From the NCBI RefSeq assembly GCF_024460475.1, contig NZ_JANFYN010000041.1, positions 1 through 20,510 of the forward strand: DNA of 20,510 nt, read 5' to 3'. This DNA is from Holdemanella sp. MSK.7.32 (GTDB lineage: Bacteria > Bacillota_I > Bacilli_A > Erysipelotrichales > Erysipelotrichaceae). Shown in pieces: positions 6,864 to 13,870 of this stretch. Positions within the stretch are counted from its first letter, which is position 1. Each line of letters begins with the position of its first letter. The notes under the pieces are model-generated. The model worked only from the letters and a program-made list of their open reading frames with translations. It did not search any database and was not told the DNA's origin. The position numbers were made by a program, and so were the translations under genes.

Positions 6864-8006
6864 ATGGAAAAACAAAATGATTTATTGATGGATTCAAGTA
6901 TCCTCTATCGAAGTACACAGAAATATTATGATAAGATGCTGCAAGATTTGAATTTGAGTTATGCCCAGCTTCCCATCTTGATTGAAATCTATGAGAATGA
7001 AGGTATTTCCCTCCAACAAATTGTACAGGTTGGTGGATATGACAAGGGTACGGTCACAAAAAATGTTCAAAAATTGAATACTTTGGGTTATGTTTCCATC
7101 TTAACAAGTGCCAAAGATAAGCGTGTTAAAGAATTATATACGACGGCACTCACCAAAAAACATATATCTGAAATCTATGGGATTCGTAGAGACTGGTGGC
7201 ATCACATTACACAAGATTTAACGGCAGAGCAGATTGAAGTTTTTTCTACGTTTTATCAGACTTTATCCAATCATGCCAGAAGCTATGCGGATTTGGAGCA
7301 GACCAATCTGCAGTTTTATAAATTAAAAAAATTATCTTTATCGGATTATGATTCACATTTGAGCTGTTCTTTATATACAGGGGGATGTAATTTAAAGTGT
7401 CCGTATTGTCATTCAAGAGATTTGGTGTATTTAAAAGAAAACATGTATCCGATCGTTACGGAAAAAATCAATGAATATTTAGAGAGTCATCGCAAAGATT
7501 TAGATGGCATTTATATATCGGGAGGAGAGCCTTTGATGCATGAGGGGGTTGTTTCCTTTCTACAGTATGCCAAGACTTTAAACTATAAAATTAAAATTCA
7601 TACGAATGGTATGTTCTATGAACGTTTAAAAACAATCCTTGCACAAAAATTGGTAGATCATGTCAGTCTAGATATCAAAAATGCGCCGAGTGCCTATGCG
7701 AAAACGTGTGGGGTTGAGGATATGGATCTAAAGGATATTGAGAAGTCTTTAGATTTGTTGAAGCAATCGGCTGTACCATATGACATTTGTGTAACTTTGG
7801 TGGATGAATTGCATAATCAAGCAACGATAGAAGAATTAGGACAATGGATCCAAGGCGTGGATACAGTGATTTTACAGCCTTTTGAAGATAGTGAAACGAC
7901 CATTGATCATTCGTTGCATCGTCCTAGTTTTGAAGTTGTTTTAAAATATAAAAAGATATTCGAAAAATATGTTAAACATGTAAAGATAAGGGGGGATCAA
8001 GCATGA
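6864..8006 (+). CDS. MarR-family DNA-binding domain fused to an anaerobic RNR-activating radical SAM protein
   Basis: A 380 aa two-domain protein. Residues about 1-150 form a MarR-type winged helix: recognition-helix region YDKGTVTKNVQKLNTLGY, wing AKDKRVKELYTT with the usual D-K-R, and helical ends for dimerisation. Residues about 160-380 form an NrdG2-like radical SAM domain: cluster motif C175-x3-C179-x2-C182 (GCNLKCPYCH) for the [4Fe-4S]/SAM centre, ISGGEP at 218-223, then IHTNG and VSLDIK strands. NrdG activases generate the glycyl radical on NrdD, and the next gene is nrdD, overlapping by ATGA, so this is its likely activase. The frame is open throughout with no sign of a stop or frameshift. 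The start at 6864 is chosen because ATGs upstream lie in the guaB coding region or in the promoter. The DNA-binding half is inferred to control its own operon. The activase role is well supported by context; the regulatory role is untested. Confidence 0.85.
   Translation: MEKQNDLLMDSSILYRSTQKYYDKMLQDLNLSYAQLPILIEIYENEGISLQQIVQVGGYDKGTVTKNVQKLNTLGYVSILTSAKDKRVKELYTTALTKKHISEIYGIRRDWWHHITQDLTAEQIEVFSTFYQTLSNHARSYADLEQTNLQFYKLKKLSLSDYDSHLSCSLYTGGCNLKCPYCHSRDLVYLKENMYPIVTEKINEYLESHRKDLDGIYISGGEPLMHEGVVSFLQYAKTLNYKIKIHTNGMFYERLKTILAQKLVDHVSLDIKNAPSAYAKTCGVEDMDLKDIEKSLDLLKQSAVPYDICVTLVDELHNQATIEELGQWIQGVDTVILQPFEDSETTIDHSLHRPSFEVVLKYKKIFEKYVKHVKIRGDQA
7988..7997 (+). promoter_or_regulatory. Ribosome binding site of nrdD inside the fusion gene
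   Basis: AAGGGGGGATC, a strong purine-rich Shine-Dalgarno sequence, sits in the last codons of the upstream gene about 8 nt before the nrdD ATG at 8003. That ATG overlaps the TGA of the fusion gene (ATGA), so translation is probably coupled. Confidence 0.7.
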
Positions 8007-9961
8007 TCGAAGTCGAAAAAAGAGATGGGTCCATAGTTGGTTTTGATCCGTCAAAAATCTTTTCGGCCATATCCAAAGCGTTTGATTCTTTACATATGGA
8101 AAAAGACGATGCGATTATCAACTTACTGGTACTTAGAGCCACGGCTGATTTTCAAACGAAGATCAAAGACAATCGCATTAGTGTAGAAATGATTCAGGAT
8201 AGTGTTGAAAAAACGTTATCAGAATCTGGCTATTATCCGGTCGCAAAGACATATATTTTATATCGTAAACAAAGAGAAAATGTACGTAAGATTCAATCGA
8301 CGGCCAATGAATATATTCATTTAGTCAATTCGTATTTACACGATAATATTTCTTTGGAAGATGAAAACTCCATGGCAACGTATTCTGTGGGTGGTTTGAT
8401 TTTATCCAATTCAGGTATGATCACTTCGAATTATTGGTTAAGTGAAGTGTATGATGCCCAAATTACCAACGCACATAAAAATGGGGATCTATATATTCAT
8501 AATATCAACATGTTGACAGGATGCAGTGCAGGCTGGTCTTTAGAAGATCTCATTTTAAAAGGACTTCCTTCTGTGAATAAGATGATTTCATCCCTTCCTG
8601 CCAAGCATTTATCGACGTTATGTAACCAGATGGTCAACTTTCTAGGAATCATGCAGAATGAATGGGCCAGTGCCCAATCCTTAGCACATTTTGATACGTT
8701 ACTCGTACCTTTTATTCATCAGGACAAGCTATCTGTCAAGATGGTCAGTGATTGTCTAGAAAGCTTTATATATGGGATAAATATTCCTTCAAGGTGGGGT
8801 ACCCAAGCTCCTTTTAGTCAGATTACTTTGGATTGGAATATTCCGCAAGAATTTATAAACAAAAAGGCAATTGTAGCCGGGTGTGAATGTGATTTTACAT
8901 ATGGAGATTGTCAAAAGGAAATGAAGATTCTTCATGATGCCTTATTTGAAGTTATCAATAAGGGAGATATTTCAGGTCGTGGTTTTCAATTTCCAATTAT
9001 TGCCCTTTACTTAAATCCAGATTTTGATTGGATGCACGAAGAAGAGTTGTTTAAGGCTTGTGCCAAATATGGAACGCCTTATTTTTTGACAAAAGAAAAA
9101 CAAGATGTGGAAGGATATTTTGGCTATAAACCTTTATGTGGAAGTATGGGGGTTGTGACATTAAACATAGTGCGCTTAGCGTATCTTTCAAGTAGTAAGG
9201 AAGATTTCTTTAAGCGTTTAGATAATTTAAGTGATGTGGCCCTTCGTTCTTTTGAAGTCAAGCGACAAGTGTTAAATCAATTGTTGGAGGCCGGCTTATA
9301 TCCATATACCAAGGCCTATATATCGGATTTTAATGATTACTATGGTACTTTAGGTATTGTGGGTATGAATGAGGCTTGTTTGAATGCAAAATGGTTAAAG
9401 AAGGATTTGATGGATCCAAATGCACAAGCATTTTCCATGGAAGTGTTAGAGTTTTTAAATCACAAACTTTTAAATCAAAGTCAAAAAGTTAATTTAGAGG
9501 CTACACCGGCAGAAAGTGTATGTACGCATTTTGCCCAAATTGATAAGGAATTGTATCCAGAAATTCAAAGTCATGGATATTATACGAATTCAACGCATTT
9601 AGACGTCGCCAGTACGGATGATGTCTTTGAAGCTTTACATATACAACAAGATTTTCAAAATCAATATAGTGGAGCCACTTCATTTCCAGTCTTCATTGAT
9701 CATGGGATAGCGGACTGGAAAATGGTTGCCCTACTTGTGAAGACCATTTATGAAAATTACGATGTGCCTGTATTCACAATTACGCCAACATATTCGGTTT
9801 GCGAAGAACATGGCTATCTATTGGGTCATCAAGATATTTGTCCGAAATGTTCGAAATCAACCGAGATCTATTCTCGTGTTTCAGGATATTATCGAAACTT
9901 AGAGGATTGGAATGAGGGCAAACAAAAAGAGTTTTCAAGAAGAAAGACATATTCGATTTAA
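8003..9961 (+). CDS. nrdD: Anaerobic (class III) ribonucleoside-triphosphate reductase
   Basis: Glycyl-radical enzyme that reduces ribonucleotides to deoxyribonucleotides without oxygen. The N-terminal ATP-cone (about 1-95) senses dNTP/ATP levels. The catalytic barrel includes GCSAGWSLEDLI with Cys174, matching the conserved first active-site cysteine, and GSMGVVTLN. The C-terminus has a zinc site (C600, H603, C613, C616 in CEEHGY and CPKC) and the glycyl-radical motif SRVSGYYR with Gly628, then WNEGKQKEF typical of the family. At 652 aa it is shorter than E. coli NrdD (712). The missing length falls mainly between GTPYF and GSMGVV, where the family usually has an MCCRL-type cysteine segment; the only cysteine left there is Cys379. 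Activation is assigned to the overlapping upstream gene. No glutaredoxin-like nrdH is seen nearby, so the reductant is unknown. Confidence 0.95.
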   Translation: MIEVEKRDGSIVGFDPSKIFSAISKAFDSLHMEKDDAIINLLVLRATADFQTKIKDNRISVEMIQDSVEKTLSESGYYPVAKTYILYRKQRENVRKIQSTANEYIHLVNSYLHDNISLEDENSMATYSVGGLILSNSGMITSNYWLSEVYDAQITNAHKNGDLYIHNINMLTGCSAGWSLEDLILKGLPSVNKMISSLPAKHLSTLCNQMVNFLGIMQNEWASAQSLAHFDTLLVPFIHQDKLSVKMVSDCLESFIYGINIPSRWGTQAPFSQITLDWNIPQEFINKKAIVAGCECDFTYGDCQKEMKILHDALFEVINKGDISGRGFQFPIIALYLNPDFDWMHEEELFKACAKYGTPYFLTKEKQDVEGYFGYKPLCGSMGVVTLNIVRLAYLSSSKEDFFKRLDNLSDVALRSFEVKRQVLNQLLEAGLYPYTKAYISDFNDYYGTLGIVGMNEACLNAKWLKKDLMDPNAQAFSMEVLEFLNHKLLNQSQKVNLEATPAESVCTHFAQIDKELYPEIQSHGYYTNSTHLDVASTDDVFEALHIQQDFQNQYSGATSFPVFIDHGIADWKMVALLVKTIYENYDVPVFTITPTYSVCEEHGYLLGHQDICPKCSKSTEIYSRVSGYYRNLEDWNEGKQKEFSRRKTYSI

Positions 9962-9972
9962 GGAGGGGGATT

Positions 9973-10779
9973 ATGCGAGAAACAATCGGTTTTATCGGGG
10001 CTGGAAACATGGGTAAAGCCATGATTGAAGGAATCTGTCAGAACCATGTATTTAATACAGTTTGGGTGTGTGATCATCACCAGGAAAATTTAGATGTACT
10101 ACATGAAAAGTATGGAGTCGAAACGAGTTTAGATGAAAAAACAGTAGCACAAAATAGTGATGTATTGGTGTTGAGTGTGAAGCCGAAGCATTATCCAAAG
10201 TTGATTGAAACAATCAAGGACAGTGTCAAATCCGATGTGATTATTGTGGATATTGCGGCAGGTGTAACTATTTTAGATGTGAAGACATACTTTGGCAAAG
10301 ATATAAAGGTGATTAAGGCGATGCCGAATACGCCCGCATTGGTATTATCTGCGATGAGTGCCATTTCGTTTGATGATTTGGTTACTGAAGAAGATAAAGT
10401 TTGTGTTCAGTCTATCTTTAATAGTTTTGGCAAATGCGAAGTGGTTGAAGAAACCATGATGGATGCCGTGACCAGTGTGAGTGGTTCAAGTCCTGCTTAT
10501 GTCTTTATGTTTATTGAAGCGATGGCAGATGCAGCTGTAGCGCAAGGATTGCCTCGAAAACAAGCTTATACATTTGCGGCACAAGCCGTTTTGGGAAGTG
10601 CAAAGATGGTCTTAGAAACAGGTATGCATCCAGGTACCTTAAAAGATATGGTTTGTTCACCTGGTGGAACAACGATTGATGCAGTTTGTGAACTTGAAAG
10701 AACAGGCTTTAGAGCGAGTGTTGAATCGGCTATGCGTATTTGTGGTGATAAATCAAAGAAAATGACGGAGGGAAAATAG
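9973..10779 (+). CDS. proC: Pyrroline-5-carboxylate reductase
   Basis: Last step of proline synthesis: NAD(P)H-dependent reduction of 1-pyrroline-5-carboxylate. The 268 aa length is typical. The Rossmann motif GFIGAGNMGKAM is at about 6-17. The AMPNTPALVLSAMSAIS segment and the C-terminal family signature SPGGTTIDAVCELERTGFR, which builds the dimer and substrate site, are intact, as is VSGSSPAYVF. A strong AAGGAGGGGG ribosome binding site (9960-9969) begins in the nrdD stop codon. The 11-nt gap from nrdD and 2-nt gap to pepA make it the third gene of the run starting at 6864. Nothing in it is odd except its operon partners. Confidence 0.95.
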   Translation: MRETIGFIGAGNMGKAMIEGICQNHVFNTVWVCDHHQENLDVLHEKYGVETSLDEKTVAQNSDVLVLSVKPKHYPKLIETIKDSVKSDVIIVDIAAGVTILDVKTYFGKDIKVIKAMPNTPALVLSAMSAISFDDLVTEEDKVCVQSIFNSFGKCEVVEETMMDAVTSVSGSSPAYVFMFIEAMADAAVAQGLPRKQAYTFAAQAVLGSAKMVLETGMHPGTLKDMVCSPGGTTIDAVCELERTGFRASVESAMRICGDKSKKMTEGK

Positions 10780-10781
10780 AT

Positions 10782-12071
10782 ATGAAAAATATTTGTATCG
10801 GATTGTTTGAAGGAGAGACTTTACCGGAAAGTTTAGCGGCTTTTAAAGATGTAAAATTGGATTTAGAATTTGGTAAGGTGACTACAATCTATACTTTACA
10901 TCAATTGGATTGTGAAAAAATCGTAGTCGTTGGTTTAGGTGATGGTAAAAAGAATATCAAGGAAGCTTTTAGTAAAGTAGAGGCGGATGACTATTTAGTA
11001 TATGTCAATGAAAACACGGCGTATGCGGCTGGTTTTGGACTTGTATATGGTGCGTATAGTTATAAAGAGATGAAGGTGTATGATTTAGAGAGCGATGGTT
11101 TTAAAGATGAATTTGAAAAAGGTAAAACAGTAGCTCGTATTGTAAATCATGCGCGTGAAATGAGTGATATGCCCGCAAACTTTTTAACACCAGATCATTT
11201 GGTGGATGAAGCGAAGATGGTGGCTGAAAAGTATGATATGGAAATTGAAGTATTAGCACAAGACGATTTAGAAGAAATTGGTGCCGGTGCTCTTTTAGCT
11301 GTCAATCAAGGTTCCGACAGACCATGTTTTATGGTGGTTATTCGTTATGATGGCGGTAAGGAAGACGAAGACTATACAGCTCTTGTTGGTAAGGGCCTTA
11401 CATATGATGCGGGTGGCTACAATATCAAGTCCAATATGCATGGTATGAAGTATGATATGTGTGGGGCTGCCAATATGCTTTGTGCTTTAGAATTAGTAGC
11501 TGAATTAAAAATAGAAAAGAATATTGTGTGTGTTTTACCAATTACTGAAAATAAAATCAATGGTCATGGCTTTGTGGATGGGGATGTGATCACAAGTTTG
11601 AGTGGTAAAACGATTGAAGTCACAAATACCGATGCCGAAGGAAGATTAATTTTGGCGGATGCCTTGACAATGGCTCAAAAATTAGGAGCTACACGCGTCA
11701 TTGATATGGCAACTTTAACGGGTGCTTGTGTTCGTGCTTTAGGTAGTACATATACTGGAATCTTTAGTAATGATGATAGTTTCTATTTGCCTTTCTTGGG
11801 TGCTTCAAAAGCTACAAAAGAACAGATTTGGCGTTTACCTGTAGATGAATATTTCCATTCGGAATTAAAGTGTTCTAAGGTAGCGGATATTATCAACTCA
11901 AAGACTTTGGGTGGAAATGCAAGCTTGGCTGCGGCTTTCTTAGAAGAATTTATTGAGGAAGGCACTCAGTGGATTCACTTGGACATTGCAGGAACGAGCG
12001 ATAAGGATGAAGTGGCTACAGGTGTTATGATTGAGACAATTGTTCATTTTCTTGAAAATGAATGTAAATAA
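10782..12071 (+). CDS. pepA: M17 leucyl aminopeptidase
   Basis: Cytosolic two-metal aminopeptidase that removes N-terminal residues from peptides. The 429 aa length is shorter than E. coli PepA (503), because the N-terminal non-catalytic domain is reduced. The catalytic domain is complete: GKGLTYDAGG with Lys204 and Asp209, the metal ligand Asp227 in KYDMCGAANML, and the M17 signature NTDAEGRLILADAL with Asp284, Glu286 and Arg288. The Tyr in TYDAGGYNIKS replaces the more common Phe/Ile of TFDSGGISIKP, a tolerable change. The ribosome binding site GGAGGG lies in the end of proC, 2 nt upstream of which the genes almost touch. No clear terminator follows. With proC it suggests peptide and amino-acid recycling in the operon. 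Confidence 0.93.
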   Translation: MKNICIGLFEGETLPESLAAFKDVKLDLEFGKVTTIYTLHQLDCEKIVVVGLGDGKKNIKEAFSKVEADDYLVYVNENTAYAAGFGLVYGAYSYKEMKVYDLESDGFKDEFEKGKTVARIVNHAREMSDMPANFLTPDHLVDEAKMVAEKYDMEIEVLAQDDLEEIGAGALLAVNQGSDRPCFMVVIRYDGGKEDEDYTALVGKGLTYDAGGYNIKSNMHGMKYDMCGAANMLCALELVAELKIEKNIVCVLPITENKINGHGFVDGDVITSLSGKTIEVTNTDAEGRLILADALTMAQKLGATRVIDMATLTGACVRALGSTYTGIFSNDDSFYLPFLGASKATKEQIWRLPVDEYFHSELKCSKVADIINSKTLGGNASLAAAFLEEFIEEGTQWIHLDIAGTSDKDEVATGVMIETIVHFLENECK

Positions 12072-12082
12072 AATGTAACATA

Positions 12083-12111
12083 TTGAAATAACTTACAGAA
12101 CGTGGTATTAT
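12083..12111 (+). promoter_or_regulatory. ilvE promoter (extended -10)
   Basis: TTGAAA (12083-12088), 17-bp spacer, TGG-TATTAT (hexamer 12106-12111). The -10 ends 29 nt before the ATG at 12141. This rules out the longer in-frame start at 12102, which would lie inside the promoter. Confidence 0.8.
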
Positions 12112-12140
12112 CATACGTGTTTAGAAAAGAGGACAAATTT

Positions 12141-13202
12141 ATGGAAGTACAATTTGTAGAAAGTAAAAACTTAAAAGAAAAACCGACTGGAGCTTTAGGC
12201 TTTGGTAAATATTACACAGACTATATGTTTGTGATGGATTGGGATGCTGGTCAAGAATGGCATGATGCCAGAGTCGTACCTTATGGACCATTAGAATTTG
12301 ATCCAGCAAGTATGGTATTGCACTATGCACAAGAAACATTTGAAGGTATGAAGGCGTATCGTACTAAGGATGGTAAGGTTCAATTGTTTAGACCTGAAAT
12401 GAATGCGAAGCGTTTTGCGAACTCCAATAAACGTTTGAGTATGCCAACTTTACCTGTAGATATGTTTGTAGATGCTGTAAAAACAATTGTAAAATATTCA
12501 GAAGACTGGATTCCAACAGGTGAGGGTGAATCTTTATATATTCGTCCATTTATGTTTGCGACTGAAGCTGCGATTGGTGTACATGCGGCAAGTCATTATA
12601 AATTTATGATTATCTGTTCGCCTGTTGGTGCTTATTATGCAGAAGGCGTGAACCCAGTTAAAATCTATGTTGAAGATGAATATGTTCGTGCTACTAAAGG
12701 TGGTACTGGATTTACAAAATGTGGTGGAAACTATGCAGGTAGTTTAGCTGCTCAGGTAAAAGCTGAAGAATTGGGTTATTCTCAAGTTTTATGGTTGGAT
12801 GGAGTTCACCGTAAATACATTGAAGAAGTTGGTTCAATGAACGTTATGTTTGAAATTGATAATAAGATTGTGACAGCTCCATGTGAAGGTACAGTACTTC
12901 CTGGTGTTACTCGTGATTCTATTTTACATATCTTGAAAGACTGGGGATATGAAATCGAAGAAAGACATTTGTCTGTGGATGAATTGATGGAAGCAGGTCA
13001 CAATGGTAAGCTACAAGAAGCTTGGGGAACAGGTACAGCTGCCGTAATTAGTCCAATTGGAGAGTTGTACTACAAGGGTGATAAAGTTACTGTTTCTGAT
13101 TTTAAAACGGGTGAATTAACACAAAAGTTATATGATACATTAACAGGTATTCAATGGGGTACAATTGCAGATCCTTATGGATGGACTGTTGTAGTTGACT
13201 AA
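12141..13202 (+). CDS. ilvE: Branched-chain amino acid aminotransferase
   Basis: PLP enzyme of fold type IV that transfers the amino group between glutamate and the keto acids of Leu, Ile and Val. The 353 aa length and motifs fit the larger Bacillus/mammalian-type subgroup: HYAQETFEGMKAYR near the N-terminus, the PLP-binding Lys193 in GGTGFTKCGGNYAGS, the EEVGSMNVMFEI segment, LPGVTRDSIL and GTGTAAVISPIG. The start at 12141 is set by AAAGAGGA at 12126-12133 and by the promoter just upstream; the in-frame codons before it fall in the -10 region. It is monocistronic with a strong terminator 1 nt after the stop. In a fermenter it may serve both synthesis and degradation of branched-chain amino acids. 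Confidence 0.96.
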   Translation: MEVQFVESKNLKEKPTGALGFGKYYTDYMFVMDWDAGQEWHDARVVPYGPLEFDPASMVLHYAQETFEGMKAYRTKDGKVQLFRPEMNAKRFANSNKRLSMPTLPVDMFVDAVKTIVKYSEDWIPTGEGESLYIRPFMFATEAAIGVHAASHYKFMIICSPVGAYYAEGVNPVKIYVEDEYVRATKGGTGFTKCGGNYAGSLAAQVKAEELGYSQVLWLDGVHRKYIEEVGSMNVMFEIDNKIVTAPCEGTVLPGVTRDSILHILKDWGYEIEERHLSVDELMEAGHNGKLQEAWGTGTAAVISPIGELYYKGDKVTVSDFKTGELTQKLYDTLTGIQWGTIADPYGWTVVVD

Positions 13203-13203
13203 T

Positions 13204-13236
13204 AAAAGGAAGGTGTACGATGTACATCTTCCTTTT
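13204..13236 (+). terminator. ilvE terminator
   Basis: A 15-bp stem pairs 13204-13218 (AAAAGGAAGGTGTAC) with 13222-13236 (GTACATCTTCCTTTT) with one G-U pair and a 3-base GAT turn. The T-run is the end of the stem and one extra T. Confidence 0.85.
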
Positions 13237-13249
13237 TGCGTGTATAAAT

Positions 13250-13276
13250 AAAGTAGAGATGGTCTTTATCTACTTT
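13250..13276 (-). terminator. Probable terminator of the DUF1836 gene
   Basis: Perfect 8-bp inverted repeat AAAGTAGA (13250-13257) and TCTACTTT (13269-13276), overlapping the stop codon of the minus-strand gene. On the minus strand it is followed by ATTTAT, a weak T-rich tail. Confidence 0.45.
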
Positions 13277-13758
13277 GTTTCATAGCTTTTAAGTGTGTAT
13301 TCAGTATGCATCTTATAGATGATGCATTGAATGACATTATCCATTAATTCTTGTTCTGAATTGGCGTTTTCAAATAGGATTGTATTTCGGTTGTTTTTAA
13401 AAACGTCATTTAATGAATCTTCAAACCTGGATATAAATAAGTCATAGGCTTGTTCGATGGTTGAATCTTTCATATTAGTGTAAATATGAAGTAAAGATGT
13501 GATTTGTTGCATGGAATAACATCTTTTTAGGATGGTTAAAACTAAAAAGTAGGCTAAATGACTTTTTGTGTAGTGTTTTTTGACGGGTGGATGGACAATA
13601 CCGGTTTTGACATAGTTGTTGATCATGGCTTTGGTGATGAACTTTTCATCATAGAAATAAGTATCTTTTAATTTCTCATTGATGTAGGTGATCACTTGGT
13701 CCATATATAGGTCAATTTCGGGTAGTTCGGTCCACTTTGGAAATGTATAATTTTTCAT
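13270..13758 (-). CDS. DUF1836-domain protein, likely DNA-binding regulator
   Basis: A 162 aa protein of the DUF1836 family, common in Firmicutes and of unknown function. The middle part, about 38-100 (FITKAMINNYVKTGIV, then HYTKSHLAYFLVLTILK and YSMQQITSLL), resembles a MerR-like helix-turn-helix: a 'test for a new element, then wing' pattern with a second helical pair. The C-terminal half is helical and acidic. A regulatory role is inferred from this fold impression and from the gene's position divergent to degV. The ATG at 13758 has no Shine-Dalgarno sequence; it lies 6 nt after a TACAAT -10, so the transcript is probably leaderless. Its promoter is spanned by an inverted repeat that could be its own operator. 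I know no ligand or target for the family. Confidence 0.8.
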   Translation of the reverse strand: MKNYTFPKWTELPEIDLYMDQVITYINEKLKDTYFYDEKFITKAMINNYVKTGIVHPPVKKHYTKSHLAYFLVLTILKRCYSMQQITSLLHIYTNMKDSTIEQAYDLFISRFEDSLNDVFKNNRNTILFENANSEQELMDNVIQCIIYKMHTEYTLKSYETK

Positions 13759-13764
13759 GATTTG

Positions 13765-13793
13765 ATTGTAACATAAAATAAATTGTTACACAA
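13765..13793 (-). promoter_or_regulatory. DUF1836 gene promoter with overlapping inverted repeat
   Basis: On the minus strand TTGTGT (13788-13793), a 17-bp spacer and TGT-TACAAT (hexamer 13765-13770), an extended -10, ending 6 nt before the ATG. A perfect 7-bp inverted repeat TGTAACA (13767-13773) and TGTTACA (13784-13790) with a 10-bp gap overlaps both promoter elements. Confidence 0.7.
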
Positions 13794-13816
13794 TCTAGAA
13801 ATTAATACTAGATGTA

Positions 13817-13845
13817 TTGACTTCTTGTGACATCTATATTATTGT
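13817..13845 (+). promoter_or_regulatory. Candidate degV promoter
   Basis: TTGACT (13817-13822), 17-bp spacer, TATTGT (13840-13845). An overlapping TATTAT at 13837-13842 is a better hexamer but at poor spacing. The predicted start leaves room for the ribosome binding site at 13854-13860. Confidence 0.5.
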
Positions 13846-13870
13846 TTATCTAAAGAGAGGTAAAAAAAGA

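Noticed and set aside
12102..12140. Longer ilvE start at 12102
   Set aside because: The codons lie in the -10 region of the promoter; AAAGAGGA precedes 12141.
13817..13870. TTG start of degV at 13817
   Set aside because: It coincides with the -35 box, lacks a ribosome binding site, and the family N-terminus begins at 13871.
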